Positions 17,760 through 26,595 are shown, numbered from the stretch's first letter. The stretch: DNA of 64,000 bases from Lachnospiraceae bacterium (GCA_910576125.1 CAJTHM010000009.1:1-64000); one strand, 5' to 3'. A program made the numbers and translations. The notes: a model not told the origin generated them from the letters alone.

Positions 17760-18833
17760 TCATTTCATCCACTGCCAGTACACCTGCTCCGCAATCTTCG
17801 CCATCATCACCGGCGGCACGCTCATGCCGCAGACATACTGCACATTCTGGCCCATGAAATCATAATCCTGCGGGAACGTCTGGCAGCTGATGATATCCTT
17901 ATCCGTCATGAGCAGCCCGTCACACATGCGGAAACAGTAACCTCCCGCAGTGACCGTCTGCACCGGCTCATCATCATGGTTGACTGGGGAAGTGAAGCCG
18001 CTGTTCTTCTTCCTCACCCTCATGTTGATGTCCGCAACACACCTGTCCGAAGAGATCCGGTACTTCATGATCCGCGCCGCCAGACTGTCGCCGGACGGTG
18101 CTTTCCCATAAGGCTCCCGGACATCCACAAAGGGGATGAGCTTTGCGTTGAACGCCATGGACAGCTTCGGAAAATGCAGATCCTTCCTGCCGGCAATAAA
18201 AAACACCCTCTCCCTCTTCTGCGGCACGCCCATCCGCGCCGCATTGAACAGGAATATCTGCACGGAATAGCCCGCCGCATCGAACGCCCCCACAATCCGG
18301 TTCACCCAGCCCTTCGCGTTCCCCGTGATCAGCCCCTTCACATTCTCCGCAATGACCACCTTCGGCCTCAGCCGCTCCGCCACCCGGATGAAATAGAAAA
18401 ACAGGTCATCCAGCCTCTGCTTCGCCTGCCCCTCCCGGAAAGACTTCTCCACGTTCCAGCCCTCCTCCCGGACACCCGCCAGCGAGAACACCGAACACGG
18501 CGGCGAACCGTCCAGGACATCCAGGCATTTCAGCTTCTCCGGCAGTTTCTCCTCCGGCAATTCAACAAAATCACGGATGTCCATAAGGAAGCTATGCTCC
18601 GGGTGGTTGTTCTTCCGGTATATCTTCATCATGTCCGGATCGATCTCACAGTTGCCGACCACCTCATACCCCGCCAGCTTATACCCCATGGAAGAACCGC
18701 CCCCGCAGCTGAAACAGGAAAAGACCGTGTGCCCATGCTTCGGGCGCTTATCCAGGTCCCCCAGCCGCCAGTCCCACGGGAAATCAGTTGAACCGGAAAC
18801 CGCACGCCGGGCACTGGTACTTGAACTCTTCAT
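17760..18833 (-). CDS. Phage DNA (cytosine-5) methyltransferase
   Basis: A 357-residue C5 methyltransferase. Motif I is FSCFSCGGGSSMGYKLAG, the catalytic Pro-Cys is in GSPPCSVFSLAG, motif VI is VVIAENVKGLI and motif VIII is QKRERVFFIAG. No restriction partner is visible, so it is an orphan enzyme, most likely protecting phage DNA from host restriction. ATG 18833 is selected because GGAGGT stands eight bases before it; the start lies inside the 3' end of the ParB-like gene, a 50-base overlap. Recognition sequence cannot be read from the protein. Confidence 0.95.
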   Translation of the reverse strand: MKSSSTSARRAVSGSTDFPWDWRLGDLDKRPKHGHTVFSCFSCGGGSSMGYKLAGYEVVGNCEIDPDMMKIYRKNNHPEHSFLMDIRDFVELPEEKLPEKLKCLDVLDGSPPCSVFSLAGVREEGWNVEKSFREGQAKQRLDDLFFYFIRVAERLRPKVVIAENVKGLITGNAKGWVNRIVGAFDAAGYSVQIFLFNAARMGVPQKRERVFFIAGRKDLHFPKLSMAFNAKLIPFVDVREPYGKAPSGDSLAARIMKYRISSDRCVADINMRVRKKNSGFTSPVNHDDEPVQTVTAGGYCFRMCDGLLMTDKDIISCQTFPQDYDFMGQNVQYVCGMSVPPVMMAKIAEQVYWQWMK

Positions 18834-19305
18834 CCCCGAACACCTCCGCATCATATTCCGTGGAGCCCGTGATCTCCCTGTCCGCGCCGCTATCCGTGCC
18901 GCCGCCCGCGCCATCCCCCGCGCCTGCGCCGTCCACGGGCAGCTCCTCCGCCATCCCGAAGAAGTCAAACCCTTCCAGGTCAAGCCCCTCCAGCTCGACT
19001 TCCAGCTTCAGGAGGTCCCACGTTGCCTTTTCCCCGGTCTTGTTGTCCAGGTATCGGTATTTCCTCTTCTGCTCCTCCGACAGCCCCTCACAGACCAGGC
19101 ACTGTGCCTCCTCCACGCCAAGCGCTTTCAGAGCCTTGTACCGGGTATGCCCCGCAATGATGACATTCCCTTCATCCACGATGATGGGCGCAACATAGGA
19201 GCACTGCCGGATGCTCTCCGCCACGGCATTGACCGCCCCGTCATTCTTCCGCGGGTTATTCCCGTAAGGGACGATATCCGCAAGTTTCAAAACCTCCAGC
19301 CTCAT
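18784..19305 (-). CDS. ParB-like nuclease domain protein, copy 2
   Basis: A 173-residue protein with an N-terminal ParB/sulfiredoxin-type domain (IVPYGNNPRKNDGAVNAVAE, VIIAGHTRYKALKALG). The linker is acidic and Gly/Ala-rich, and the C-terminal CPACGFRF looks like half a zinc site. It is a clear paralogue of the next gene upstream and starts inside that gene's last codons. Such phage proteins are often found next to DNA methyltransferases, as here; whether they bind DNA, cut DNA or hydrolyse CTP is not known for this group. Confidence 0.9.
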   Translation of the reverse strand: MRLEVLKLADIVPYGNNPRKNDGAVNAVAESIRQCSYVAPIIVDEGNVIIAGHTRYKALKALGVEEAQCLVCEGLSEEQKRKYRYLDNKTGEKATWDLLKLEVELEGLDLEGFDFFGMAEELPVDGAGAGDGAGGGTDSGADREITGSTEYDAEVFGDEEFKYQCPACGFRFN

Positions 19306-19739
19306 ACCTCAAACACCTCCCCACAGCACGGGCACGTCTTCACCACAGGTCCGTCCTGCTCCCCTCCATCGGGAGCAGCAGGGGCAGGCTGCCCGAAATC
19401 ATACCCGCAGAAATCCACGTCCGCCAGCTCCGCGCCCAGCTTCTTCTGGTCCCACCCGGCAAACTCCGCCGTCTTGTTGTCATAAAGCCGGTACTTCCTC
19501 TTCTGGTCTTCCGTAAGCCCGGCGGCTATGACCACGTCACACTCCTCATACCCCAGCTTCAAGAGCGCCTTATACCTGGTATGCCCCGCCAGGATCACCC
19601 CGTCCTCATCCACGATGATGGGGGCGATATAAGAACACTGCCGGATGCTCTCCACCACGTCATCCACCGCCACGTCATTGATCCTGGGGTTATTCCCATA
19701 CGGCCTGATATCCGCAAGCCTCTTCTTCACATATTCCAT
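19302..19739 (-). CDS. ParB-like nuclease domain protein, copy 1
   Basis: A 145-residue paralogue of the following gene. It shares RPYGNNPRINDVAVDDVVES, SIRQCSYIAPIIVDE, GVILAGHTRYKALLKLG and DQKRKYRLYDNKTAEF with it. It ends in a short linker and CPCCGEVFEV, again a Cys-x2-Cys. ATG 19739 follows AGGAGGG by six bases; the frame is open to 19787 but with no ribosome site. The two copies and the methyltransferase form an overlapping trio between the terminase subunits. Confidence 0.9.
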   Translation of the reverse strand: MEYVKKRLADIRPYGNNPRINDVAVDDVVESIRQCSYIAPIIVDEDGVILAGHTRYKALLKLGYEECDVVIAAGLTEDQKRKYRLYDNKTAEFAGWDQKKLGAELADVDFCGYDFGQPAPAAPDGGEQDGPVVKTCPCCGEVFEV

Positions 19740-19783
19740 TCCATCCCTCCTGCTGCAAACTTCCTTTTCTGTGCCCCGCCGCT

Positions 19784-20326
19784 TCAATCCTTCCTCCTGC
19801 GTGCCGCCAGCAGCCGCTCCATCAGGTCATCATGCGGGTTCGCCCCGCCGTACCCGGCTGAGCAGTTCTCCTTCACGATCTGGTAGATCTGGAACCAGCA
19901 CTGGTTGACCTGCTTCAGGTAATTCTGGCTCATCGTCACATACGGGCTCGCTATGGCCGCCCCCGTGGTCGGGTGCTTCGCAAGGAACCCGTATTCCGAG
20001 ATGCAGGTCTCGCACTGCACCCACCTGGACACCGACATCGCATACTGCTCAATGAGTTGGGCGTTCACATACTGCCCGCACCCACGCTCCTCCAGCCAGA
20101 CATAGGTGCTCCTGAACACCTCCTCCGCGCAGAGGTCTATGCCGCTCTTCTGGGCGGCCTTCAGGAAGTCCTTCACCGGCGGGACGTCCACGCCCTCCAT
20201 GTCCGCAGGCGCCGGAAGGGCGAGGACGTCCGCCGCCATGCCCTGCGCGACCTTGTCAGCCAGCGCCTTGGGCTTACGCCCGGCCCCGGTCCTGGGCCCG
20301 CCCCTTGCAGTCCCGTCCTTTGCCAT
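19784..20326 (-). CDS. terS: Terminase small subunit, P27 family
   Basis: A 180-residue DNA-recognition subunit of the packaging motor, P27 type. It begins with a basic GGPRTGAGRKPKALA stretch and continues with the helical core (EEVFRSTYVWLEERGCGQYV, AQLIEQYAMSVSRWVQCE). The C-terminal YVTMSQNYLKQVNQCWFQIY segment is typical. ATG 20326 is chosen after GGAGAGGGG; a GTG at 20335 also opens the frame. It lies just downstream of an HNH endonuclease gene, an arrangement seen in cos-type phages. Confidence 0.93.
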   Translation of the reverse strand: MAKDGTARGGPRTGAGRKPKALADKVAQGMAADVLALPAPADMEGVDVPPVKDFLKAAQKSGIDLCAEEVFRSTYVWLEERGCGQYVNAQLIEQYAMSVSRWVQCETCISEYGFLAKHPTTGAAIASPYVTMSQNYLKQVNQCWFQIYQIVKENCSAGYGGANPHDDLMERLLAARRRKD

Positions 20327-20437
20327 TTCCCTCACCCCTCTCCTGCAGGGGATAATACCCCGTTTGATTTCCGCTTTTTGTGCGTGTGACCCCCGCCCCG
20401 TTCCCCAGGGGAGGGGCCATGGAGATTTCCATCCCCC

Positions 20438-20794
20438 CTACCGGCCCCACCGGTCGCCGCGCTCCGCATGGATGCGCGAGTGACACGACTTGCACAATGA
20501 AATCAGGTTGCCTGCATCATGTGTGCCACCTTCACTCAGCGGTACCTTGTGGTGCACTTCCTCCACGGGCACGGCCGCACCCTTCTCCAGGCAATGCTCA
20601 CAGAACGGATGCCGTGACGCATACCTGTCACGTATCCTCTTCCACGCCCTGCCGTACCGCCTTTTCGTCTCCGGGTTCCTCCCGTATTTCTCATACCTCC
20701 GGTTCATCGCAGCCGCATGTTCCCCACAATATCTGCCATCCGTCAGTTCCGGGCATCCCGGATACCCGCATGGGTGCTTTGGTTTCCTCGGCAT
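20438..20794 (-). CDS. HNH endonuclease next to terminase
   Basis: A 118-residue HNH nuclease. The N-terminus has a CGYPGCPELTDGRYCGEH zinc-like cluster. The HNH core is CEHCLEKGAAVPVEEVHHKV, with the second metal half SLCKSCHSRIH. In HK97-like phages the HNH protein next to terminase helps specific DNA cleavage during packaging, and that is the likely role. ATG 20794 follows AGGAGG by about seven bases; the longer open frame to 20962 crosses a terminator hairpin and is rejected. Confidence 0.93.
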   Translation of the reverse strand: MPRKPKHPCGYPGCPELTDGRYCGEHAAAMNRRYEKYGRNPETKRRYGRAWKRIRDRYASRHPFCEHCLEKGAAVPVEEVHHKVPLSEGGTHDAGNLISLCKSCHSRIHAERGDRWGR

Positions 20795-20819
20795 CTGCCC
20801 CGCCTCCTTCCAGGCATAG

Positions 20820-20856
20820 GAAAAGCCCGGCAGGATTTTCTCCCGTCGGGCTTCCC
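20820..20856 (-). terminator. Strong hairpin upstream of the HNH-terminase block
   Basis: On the minus strand AAGCCCGACGGGA, loop GAAAA, then TCCTGCCGGGCTTTT. The stem is nearly perfect. It separates the early/replication transcript from the packaging block, only 26 bases before the HNH start, so read-through or antitermination may control late genes. Confidence 0.75.
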
Positions 20857-20906
20857 CGTTTTTCATTTTCGCCACTTTAACATTACCACACATACCCCTT
20901 TGACAT

Positions 20907-21398
20907 CTACTGACATCCAGTGACAACTTTCGGAATCTTGATCTCCAGCAGCGCCCTGTCATGAATCCGGTACAGGTGCCTTACGTTATATCCCATGTCC
21001 ACGGCAATCTGCCCCCAGGTATGGAAGTTCAGGTACCTCTTCTCCAGAAGCGTCTGGAATTCCGGGTCATCCACCTGCCTGATCACTTTCATGATTTCCG
21101 TTTTCAGTCCCACCATCCTGTCAATGTCCGCATTGATCTCCGCCTGCAGGTCAACGATCCTTTCCACGGCATTGGCCATGGAGGACACCGCCCGGTCCGG
21201 GTTCCTGGGCATCCCGCTGATGGCACACCCGGCTTTCCTCGCCAGGTCATTCAGGGACTCCACCTGCTCAATCTTGCTGTTTATCCTCTGGTCCAGGTAA
21301 TATGCCTGGGACAGATATTCCCTTGCTGTCATCCCGGCAGACCCTCTTCCGTCAAATTCCCCGCCCTTTCCCGTGCTCACCTGTCCTGACTTACCCAT
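20907..21398 (-). CDS. Late-gene regulator, DUF1492/sigma-4-like
   Basis: A 163-residue helical protein. After a ~20-residue lead, MTAREYLSQAYYLDQRINSK begins a DUF1492-type region, and YLNFHTWGQIAVDMGYNVRH resembles a sigma region 4 helix-turn-helix. Related phage proteins at the end of the early region are thought to turn on late genes, and the position directly before the terminator at 20820 and the packaging block agrees. ATG 21398 follows GGAGGT by eight bases and overlaps the helicase end. Confidence 0.82.
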   Translation of the reverse strand: MGKSGQVSTGKGGEFDGRGSAGMTAREYLSQAYYLDQRINSKIEQVESLNDLARKAGCAISGMPRNPDRAVSSMANAVERIVDLQAEINADIDRMVGLKTEIMKVIRQVDDPEFQTLLEKRYLNFHTWGQIAVDMGYNVRHLYRIHDRALLEIKIPKVVTGCQ

Positions 21399-22768
21399 AC
21401 GCTCCCACCTCCGCTTTCACCGCATCGATCAATGCGGACTGCATGTTATCTTTTTCTGACAACGCCTTCATGATCCGCCCGTCTATGGTGCCATCCGTGA
21501 TGATGTGCTGCACCACCACGGTCTCCGATGACTGCCCCTGCCGCCACAGCCTCGCCACCGTCTGCTGGTATAATTCCAGTGACCAGGTAAGGCCGAACCA
21601 CACAAGGGTGGAACCACCCGCCTGCAGGTTCAGGCCGTGCCCGGCAGATGCCGGATGGATCAGCGCCACTGGGATTTCCCCTGCATTCCATCTCTGGATG
21701 CTGGCATCCGTGTCCAGCCTGGCATATGGGATTTTCAGCTTTTGGAGCCGCTCTGAAATCCTCTCAAAGTCATGCCGGAACCAGTAAGCCACCAATACCG
21801 GCTTGCCGTTCGCTGCTTCAATGATGTCCTCCAGCGCATCCAGCTTTCTCTCATGGACGGAAACGGTCTCCCCTGTATCCGTATATATGGCCCCGTTAGC
21901 CATCTGCGACAGCTTCCCGGAAAGAGCCGCCGCATTGGCGGCCGTGATGTCCCCGTCCGGCAGCTGCAGGACAAGGTCTTTTTTCAGTTCCTCATATCTT
22001 TCCTGCTCCTTTTCGGAGAGGTACACCGTGTACCTGGAATTTACCAGCTCCGGCATCCGCAGGTGGTCAGTGGACTTCATGGAAATGGTGATGTCGGATA
22101 TCCTGCCGTAAATCTGCTTCTCCGCACCCGGCAGCGGCTTATAGGAAAATACCACCTGCCCGTTCTGCTTATCCGGCCGGAAATAGGATGTCCGGTACTG
22201 ACCGATGAACCGCCCAAGCCGCTCCCCCATGTCCAGCAGCCGAAACTCCGCCCACAGGTCCATCAGCCCGTTGCTGGAAGGCGTCCCGGTCAACCCCACG
22301 ATGCGCTTCACCTTCGGCCGCACTTTCATCAGCGCCTTGAACCGTTTTGTCTGGTGGTTCTTAAAGGATGACAGCTCATCGATCACCACCATGTCAAAAT
22401 CAAAGGGGATGCCGCTCTCTGAAACCAGCCACTGCACGTTCTCACGGTTGATCAGGTAAATGTCCGCCTGCCGGCTCAATGCAGAAAGCCTCTCCGCCGC
22501 CGTGCCGACTGCCACGCTGTACCTCATCCCTTTCAAATGATCCCATTTCTCCATCTCTGCCGGCCAGCTGAATGAAGCCACCCTGATGGGCGCTATCACA
22601 AGCACCTTATGGACCTCAAAGCTGTCAAACATCAGGTCATTCACCGCCGTCAGCGTTATCCCTGTCTTGCCCTCAACCCAAGCCCATATCCAACAGAACA
22701 GCCGCTATCGGATGGCTTTCAATATATTCGATCGCAAATTTCTGATAACTGTGTGGTACGAACTTCAT
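21391..22768 (-). pseudogene. SNF2-family helicase split by a frameshift at Walker A
   Basis: The gene should encode a ~450-residue SNF2/DEAD-like phage helicase. The first frame (ATG 22768) reads MKFVPHSYQKFAIEYIESH through AAVLLDMGLG and then hits TGA at 22673-22675. The second frame resumes with KTGITLTAVNDLMFD and stays open to 21391. It contains the Walker B-like DMVVIDELSSF, LTGTPSSNG and QQTVARLWRQGQ. About seven extra bases (gttgagg-like) lie between GLG and KT, so Walker A is broken exactly where ATP binds. An internal ATG at 22644 would make a 417-residue protein without the P-loop. A sequencing error cannot be excluded. Confidence 0.88.
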
Positions 22769-23277
22769 CAGGCATCACCTCCCTCTGCATCCAATTTTTC
22801 AAGTTCTTTTATGAACCATCTGAACTCCGCATGAAATTTTGCATGGTCGCTTTGGGATTCAAATACCCTCAGATTTTCTGGCTTATTGTTACGCTTATTG
22901 CCATCAATATGATGAACAACCTCTTCTGGCAATAATGTCCTGCCAAGAATCTGTTCTGCAACAATACGGTGCTCATGCTTTCCATAACGTTTGGCATAGG
23001 TTCTCCCTTTGCCTGTATTCAAATGGATTTTTCTTAATTTTTCTCTGACCTCTGCGGTCATTCTCGTTTTATTTGTCACCTTGTTTATCCTTGTGAACGT
23101 AGCTGCAATATTGGTAAAGTCTTTCAGCGATGCATAACCGTCTGGATTTTTAGATTTACTGCTAAAATCTGCTAAACACTGTCTGCAACAGAAATGGTGT
23201 TTCTTCCCCTTTAGGAAAGCTGAATCCCTCAAGAACTCCTTCCCGCACCAGTCACACCGAATTTTTAATTTCATCAA
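22768..23277 (-). CDS. HNH homing-type endonuclease
   Basis: A 169-residue protein. Residues 8-35 form a zinc-finger-like RCDWCGKEFLRDSAF ... FCCRQC. The HNH core is HEHRIVAEQILGRTLLPEEV followed by VHHIDGNKRNNKPENLRVF, the NUMOD/homing-type pattern. It is AT-richer than its neighbours and sits between VRR-NUC and SNF2 helicase, which normally adjoin in such phages. It overlaps both, 26 bases with VRR-NUC and one base with the helicase start. This fits a free-standing homing endonuclease that invaded the replication block. Confidence 0.93.
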   Translation of the reverse strand: MMKLKIRCDWCGKEFLRDSAFLKGKKHHFCCRQCLADFSSKSKNPDGYASLKDFTNIAATFTRINKVTNKTRMTAEVREKLRKIHLNTGKGRTYAKRYGKHEHRIVAEQILGRTLLPEEVVHHIDGNKRNNKPENLRVFESQSDHAKFHAEFRWFIKELEKLDAEGGDA

Positions 23278-23536
23278 TCATCCCTCCAATCTGTGACTCA
23301 TCATCCAGAACATACACCTTAAACCCCAGCTTCCGTAAAAGCCTGTGCCGTGCCAGCTGCAGGGGGCGGGGCTTTTTCCCCGGTGCCTTGACCTCCACAA
23401 ACGCCATCTTCCCATCCGGGAGAAGTGCCAGTCTGTCAGGCACCCCGTCAAAACCGGGCGATGTGAACTTTACTGCCAGACCACCGGCATCCCTGACAGC
23501 CGCCCTGAATTTCTGCTCTATAGTCTTTTCTCTCAT
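23252..23536 (-). CDS. VRR-NUC domain nuclease
   Basis: A 94-residue stand-alone VRR-NUC nuclease of the PD-(D/E)xK fold. The active-site signature is GVPDRLALLPDGKMAFVEVK, with D, E and K in the expected order. The C-terminal helix RPLQLARHRLLRKLGFKVYV is conserved in the family. In phages these enzymes are encoded beside an SNF2 helicase and are thought to resolve branched DNA. Here an HNH gene separates the pair. Confidence 0.94.
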   Translation of the reverse strand: MREKTIEQKFRAAVRDAGGLAVKFTSPGFDGVPDRLALLPDGKMAFVEVKAPGKKPRPLQLARHRLLRKLGFKVYVLDDESQIGGMIDEIKNSV

Positions 23537-23581
23537 GCCAATGCCTCCAATCCCTTATTTTTCAAGTGTTCCAGCCTTTAG

Positions 23582-23687
23582 GGTGCAGGTCGGTGCAAGT
23601 CGTACCTAAAACTCCTCTATAAGTGATTTTTTACTGAAAAAACTGCCCTAAAGGGGGTTTATACCAAGACCTGCACCGACCTGCACC
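23582..23687. repeat. Inverted pair of 10-base iterons beside the primase gene
   Basis: GGTGCAGGTC GGTGCAAGTC at 23582-23601 and GACCTGCACC GACCTGCACC at 23668-23687 are four copies of one 10-mer, two in each orientation. The 66 bases between are AT-richer. The non-coding stretch 23537-23709 holds no gene. Iterons next to a replication gene suggest an origin or an autoregulatory operator; neither is proven. Confidence 0.75.
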
Positions 23688-23709
23688 TTTCCCCAAAACA
23701 TGGGCTTTC

Positions 23710-25950
23710 TCAGTCCCCAAAATCTTCTTCCTTTATCCTCAGCCCATACACGATAATGCCGACCTTCGCCTTCCTCCGGGAAAAGCCGGCAGACTCCAGC
23801 GCGTTATAAAAATCTGCCGTACTTCTGGTGTACTCACCCGTCCTCATACAGTAACTGCGGTATTCCTGGTACAGCACGCCGGACTTCTCCCGGTATGTCT
23901 TATCAGCCTCGCAGCACTCACACAGAAAATGCCCAAGCCAGTCATTGTCCTCCCTATACGCTTTGATGGCATCTTCCACGCATACAGGACAAGGGATATG
24001 AAAGTTCCTGCTGATTGCCTTTTTTGCACCTTCAATGATCCATGCCATGACAGCCGGTGCCGCCTCTGCCACAAGGAAATCCGCATAATTCTTCACATCC
24101 CCCGCCCCTTCAATTTTGGCATGGAAAGGAATCACAATCAGGCGCCGCCATGTCCCCGGGTCATTCGCGCCCACCCTTGGCAGGTGGTTGGTATAAAGCA
24201 CCAGCGTATGGCTCGGCGTGAAGGAAAACGGGTCCTTATACTTTTTCTCCGCAAAAATCTCATCCGTGGAACACATCTGCTTCACCACGGAAGTATTCAG
24301 CCTCATCCCCTCCTCCAGTTCCGCAGCAATAATAAGCCGCTTCCCCTTCGCCTCTGCAAGTTCCGGCTTCACATTCCGCTTGCACCCGACCGTGAGGGTA
24401 TCTGCGGACATATTCCCGCTGTAGGTCCCAAGCACACGGGCAACCGTGTTCCAGAAGGTGGACTTCCCGTTCCTTCCCTCACCATAGGCAATGATCAGCG
24501 ATTCCATATAGACGCGCCCCACCGCCGCCATGCCCACGATCTGCTGCACATAGTCAACCAGCTCCGCATCACCGCAGAAAATGGTCTCCAGGGAATCCAG
24601 CCACAGCTTCTCCCCCTTGTCACCGGGAGCTGCCGCCGTTATTTTTGTGATATAGTCCTCCGGGCTGTGGTCACGCTTCCCCTCCAGCCCGTCCGGGAGG
24701 TAATAGGTGCCGTCCGGCGTGTTCAGAAGGAACCCGTCTTTATCCAGGTCAGACACGCTGATCTCCAGCATAGGCTTCGCCGCCTGCAGTGCGGAAACCA
24801 CATACTTCATGTCCCGCCGCTTCATCACGAACGCCTTATACGCCTGGGCGGACATATACGCAAGGTAGGCGTCCATCTGCCCGCCGCTTATTTTCTTCTC
24901 CAGCGACTTGCCGCCGGAGGTGATGGCCTCCTCCGATATGCCGGTATCCATGAGCGCCTGTTTCGTCCGGGCGATCTCATCCTTCGCATCCGCAAGCTGC
25001 AGGTCAAGGAACTCCTCCGCCGCTCCCACCGCCTGCTGCTTCGACTCCACCCAATACTGCCCGCAGAAACGCAGGTAATCCGTAGCCGCCGTATAGCGCA
25101 GCTCCACGCCGTATTCCCTGGTCAGCACCTTCGCCTGCCCGATATCCGAGTAATCGCCAGGCTTCAGTGATTCCCGTCCAAATTCATCATTGTACGCATC
25201 CGGGGCGACATACCCTTCCTGCCCCTGCACTTTCTCCGCAAACCGGCAGGCGCTCTGCCAGATTATGGCAAGCTCCGCATCCTCCAGCGGCGGATTGCAC
25301 TTATTGGCTTCCTCCATGAAGATTTCATGCGCCTTTTCCGTTGCGCCGTACCGCTTCACCACGCGCCCCGCAAAGTGGGACATGGTGGCGTTCCTCTGCC
25401 CCTGCGGTATCTCCCTGCCGCCCTGCGGCTTCACGATGCAGTCAATGGTGATCTCGCCCTCATGCCAGAGGATGGAATCTGCCGGATGCCCGAAAATGAA
25501 CCGGGCAGAGTCCAGCGCCTTGGCGTCAAAGAACGGAAATTTCTGTTGTATGGCCTTCTTCAACGCCGCACACGCCTCCCCGTCCGTGACCGGGTCATGC
25601 GGGAAGTACACATGGAACCTGGGCCTTGCAGACTTCCCCTCCTTCGGCTTCATGTTGTTCCGGCTCGGCACCACGGCAAACGCCACATCTGCCCCGACCT
25701 TTTCTTCCAGGTATTCCGGATGAATCCAGTCCGCCGGGTTGTCAGAATGGCTGTTGTCACAGTCCATCACATCCACATCGCAGGAGAGGAAATTATCCCC
25801 GCTCCTGCGGCAGTTCCGAAACTCCGCGCACACATGGTCAAACGCCACCACCTCCATGCAGTCATCCTCATTGTCAATGACCCGCCTGTTGGGATACAGG
25901 CTGTTCTTCGCGTTCCCCCTGCAGTTCGCCGTGTAAAATGTCATCCTCAT
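23710..25950 (-). CDS. Primase-helicase, phage/plasmid P4-D5 type
   Basis: A 746-residue replication protein. The N-terminal ~200 residues are an archaeo-eukaryotic-type primase (FLSCDVDVMDCDNSHSDNP, KSARPRFHVYFPHD, ALDSARFIFGHP). The C-terminal half is an SF3 helicase with Walker A AYGEGRNGKSTFWNTVARVL, Walker B-like KRLIIAAELEEGMRL and sensor LVLYTNHLPRV. It should prime and unwind phage DNA. ATG 25950 lies nine bases after AGGAGGT. The iteron cluster lies just downstream of its stop. Confidence 0.95.
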   Translation of the reverse strand: MRMTFYTANCRGNAKNSLYPNRRVIDNEDDCMEVVAFDHVCAEFRNCRRSGDNFLSCDVDVMDCDNSHSDNPADWIHPEYLEEKVGADVAFAVVPSRNNMKPKEGKSARPRFHVYFPHDPVTDGEACAALKKAIQQKFPFFDAKALDSARFIFGHPADSILWHEGEITIDCIVKPQGGREIPQGQRNATMSHFAGRVVKRYGATEKAHEIFMEEANKCNPPLEDAELAIIWQSACRFAEKVQGQEGYVAPDAYNDEFGRESLKPGDYSDIGQAKVLTREYGVELRYTAATDYLRFCGQYWVESKQQAVGAAEEFLDLQLADAKDEIARTKQALMDTGISEEAITSGGKSLEKKISGGQMDAYLAYMSAQAYKAFVMKRRDMKYVVSALQAAKPMLEISVSDLDKDGFLLNTPDGTYYLPDGLEGKRDHSPEDYITKITAAAPGDKGEKLWLDSLETIFCGDAELVDYVQQIVGMAAVGRVYMESLIIAYGEGRNGKSTFWNTVARVLGTYSGNMSADTLTVGCKRNVKPELAEAKGKRLIIAAELEEGMRLNTSVVKQMCSTDEIFAEKKYKDPFSFTPSHTLVLYTNHLPRVGANDPGTWRRLIVIPFHAKIEGAGDVKNYADFLVAEAAPAVMAWIIEGAKKAISRNFHIPCPVCVEDAIKAYREDNDWLGHFLCECCEADKTYREKSGVLYQEYRSYCMRTGEYTRSTADFYNALESAGFSRRKAKVGIIVYGLRIKEEDFGD

Positions 25951-25955
25951 GCCCT

Positions 25956-26378
25956 TCACACCTCCTCGCAGTCCTCCGTGAAATAACGGATGACCATATC
26001 CCGTTTCTCCGCTTTCTCAATCTCCGCCGCCATCCCCGTGGATACGGTGCTGCCGAACACCCACAGCTGGTCGCACTTCCCCAGGAGCACCAGCCCCGCG
26101 AATATGCCCACCGCCCGCTCCGCAGGCTTCCTGTCATCCAGGAACTGCGGAAACAGCAGATGCGGCGCAACAGGGATCGCGCCGTTCCCCACCGCAAACC
26201 TGCTGTACCGCCTGGCCTTCTGCGCATTCCCCTCCATATCCCCGGCAAACGGGGAACATATATAGACAAGCGGCCTGTATGCCCGCTTCCCGGCCATCTC
26301 CTCCCTGCTGATTCCTTTCAATGCCTCATAAGTCGTGGGGTCAGGATACCCCTCGCTGTTATACCTTCCAATCCCCAT
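25956..26378 (-). CDS. DUF4406-like protein (deoxyribosyltransferase-like fold)
   Basis: A 140-residue protein. RPLVYICSPFAGDMEGNAQ, followed by AIPVAPHLLFPQFLDD and DQLWVFGSTVSTGMAAEI, matches the DUF4406/nucleoside 2-deoxyribosyltransferase-like pattern. Such phage proteins may act on nucleotides or nucleotide-derived signals; the substrate is unknown. ATG 26378 follows GGAGG; the longer frame to 26465 is within the upstream gene and is rejected. It lies between a small Cys-rich gene and the primase in the replication operon. Confidence 0.85.
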   Translation of the reverse strand: MGIGRYNSEGYPDPTTYEALKGISREEMAGKRAYRPLVYICSPFAGDMEGNAQKARRYSRFAVGNGAIPVAPHLLFPQFLDDRKPAERAVGIFAGLVLLGKCDQLWVFGSTVSTGMAAEIEKAEKRDMVIRYFTEDCEEV

Positions 26379-26550
26379 GAACCATACCTCCATTCCGCCT
26401 GCGCTGTTCTTTCCGGACCGTATCCGCAGGCTTGTAAAACGGGCAGTCCCTCCCGCCAAAGTCATTGTCCTTCAAGCAGGTACAGACGCCGCCCCTGTTT
26501 GCGAAACAGTCCCCATGCATCCTGCACCTCTGCATTTCCGCCTTGCTCAT
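26359..26550 (-). CDS. Small cysteine-rich phage protein
   Basis: A 63-residue protein, MSKAEMQRCRMHGDCFANRG onwards, with six cysteines in CRMHGDC, GVCTCLKD and RDCPFY. The spacing suggests a metal-binding knuckle. GGAGGAAGAGAAG precedes ATG 26550. Its 3' end overlaps the DUF4406-like gene by 20 bases. I do not recognise a named family; it is a hypothetical early protein. Confidence 0.75.
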   Translation of the reverse strand: MSKAEMQRCRMHGDCFANRGGVCTCLKDNDFGGRDCPFYKPADTVRKEQRRRNGGMVHGDWKV

Positions 26551-26595
26551 CTTCTCTTCCTCCTGAAATCAATCTGATATCCCATGCGTCCCCGC

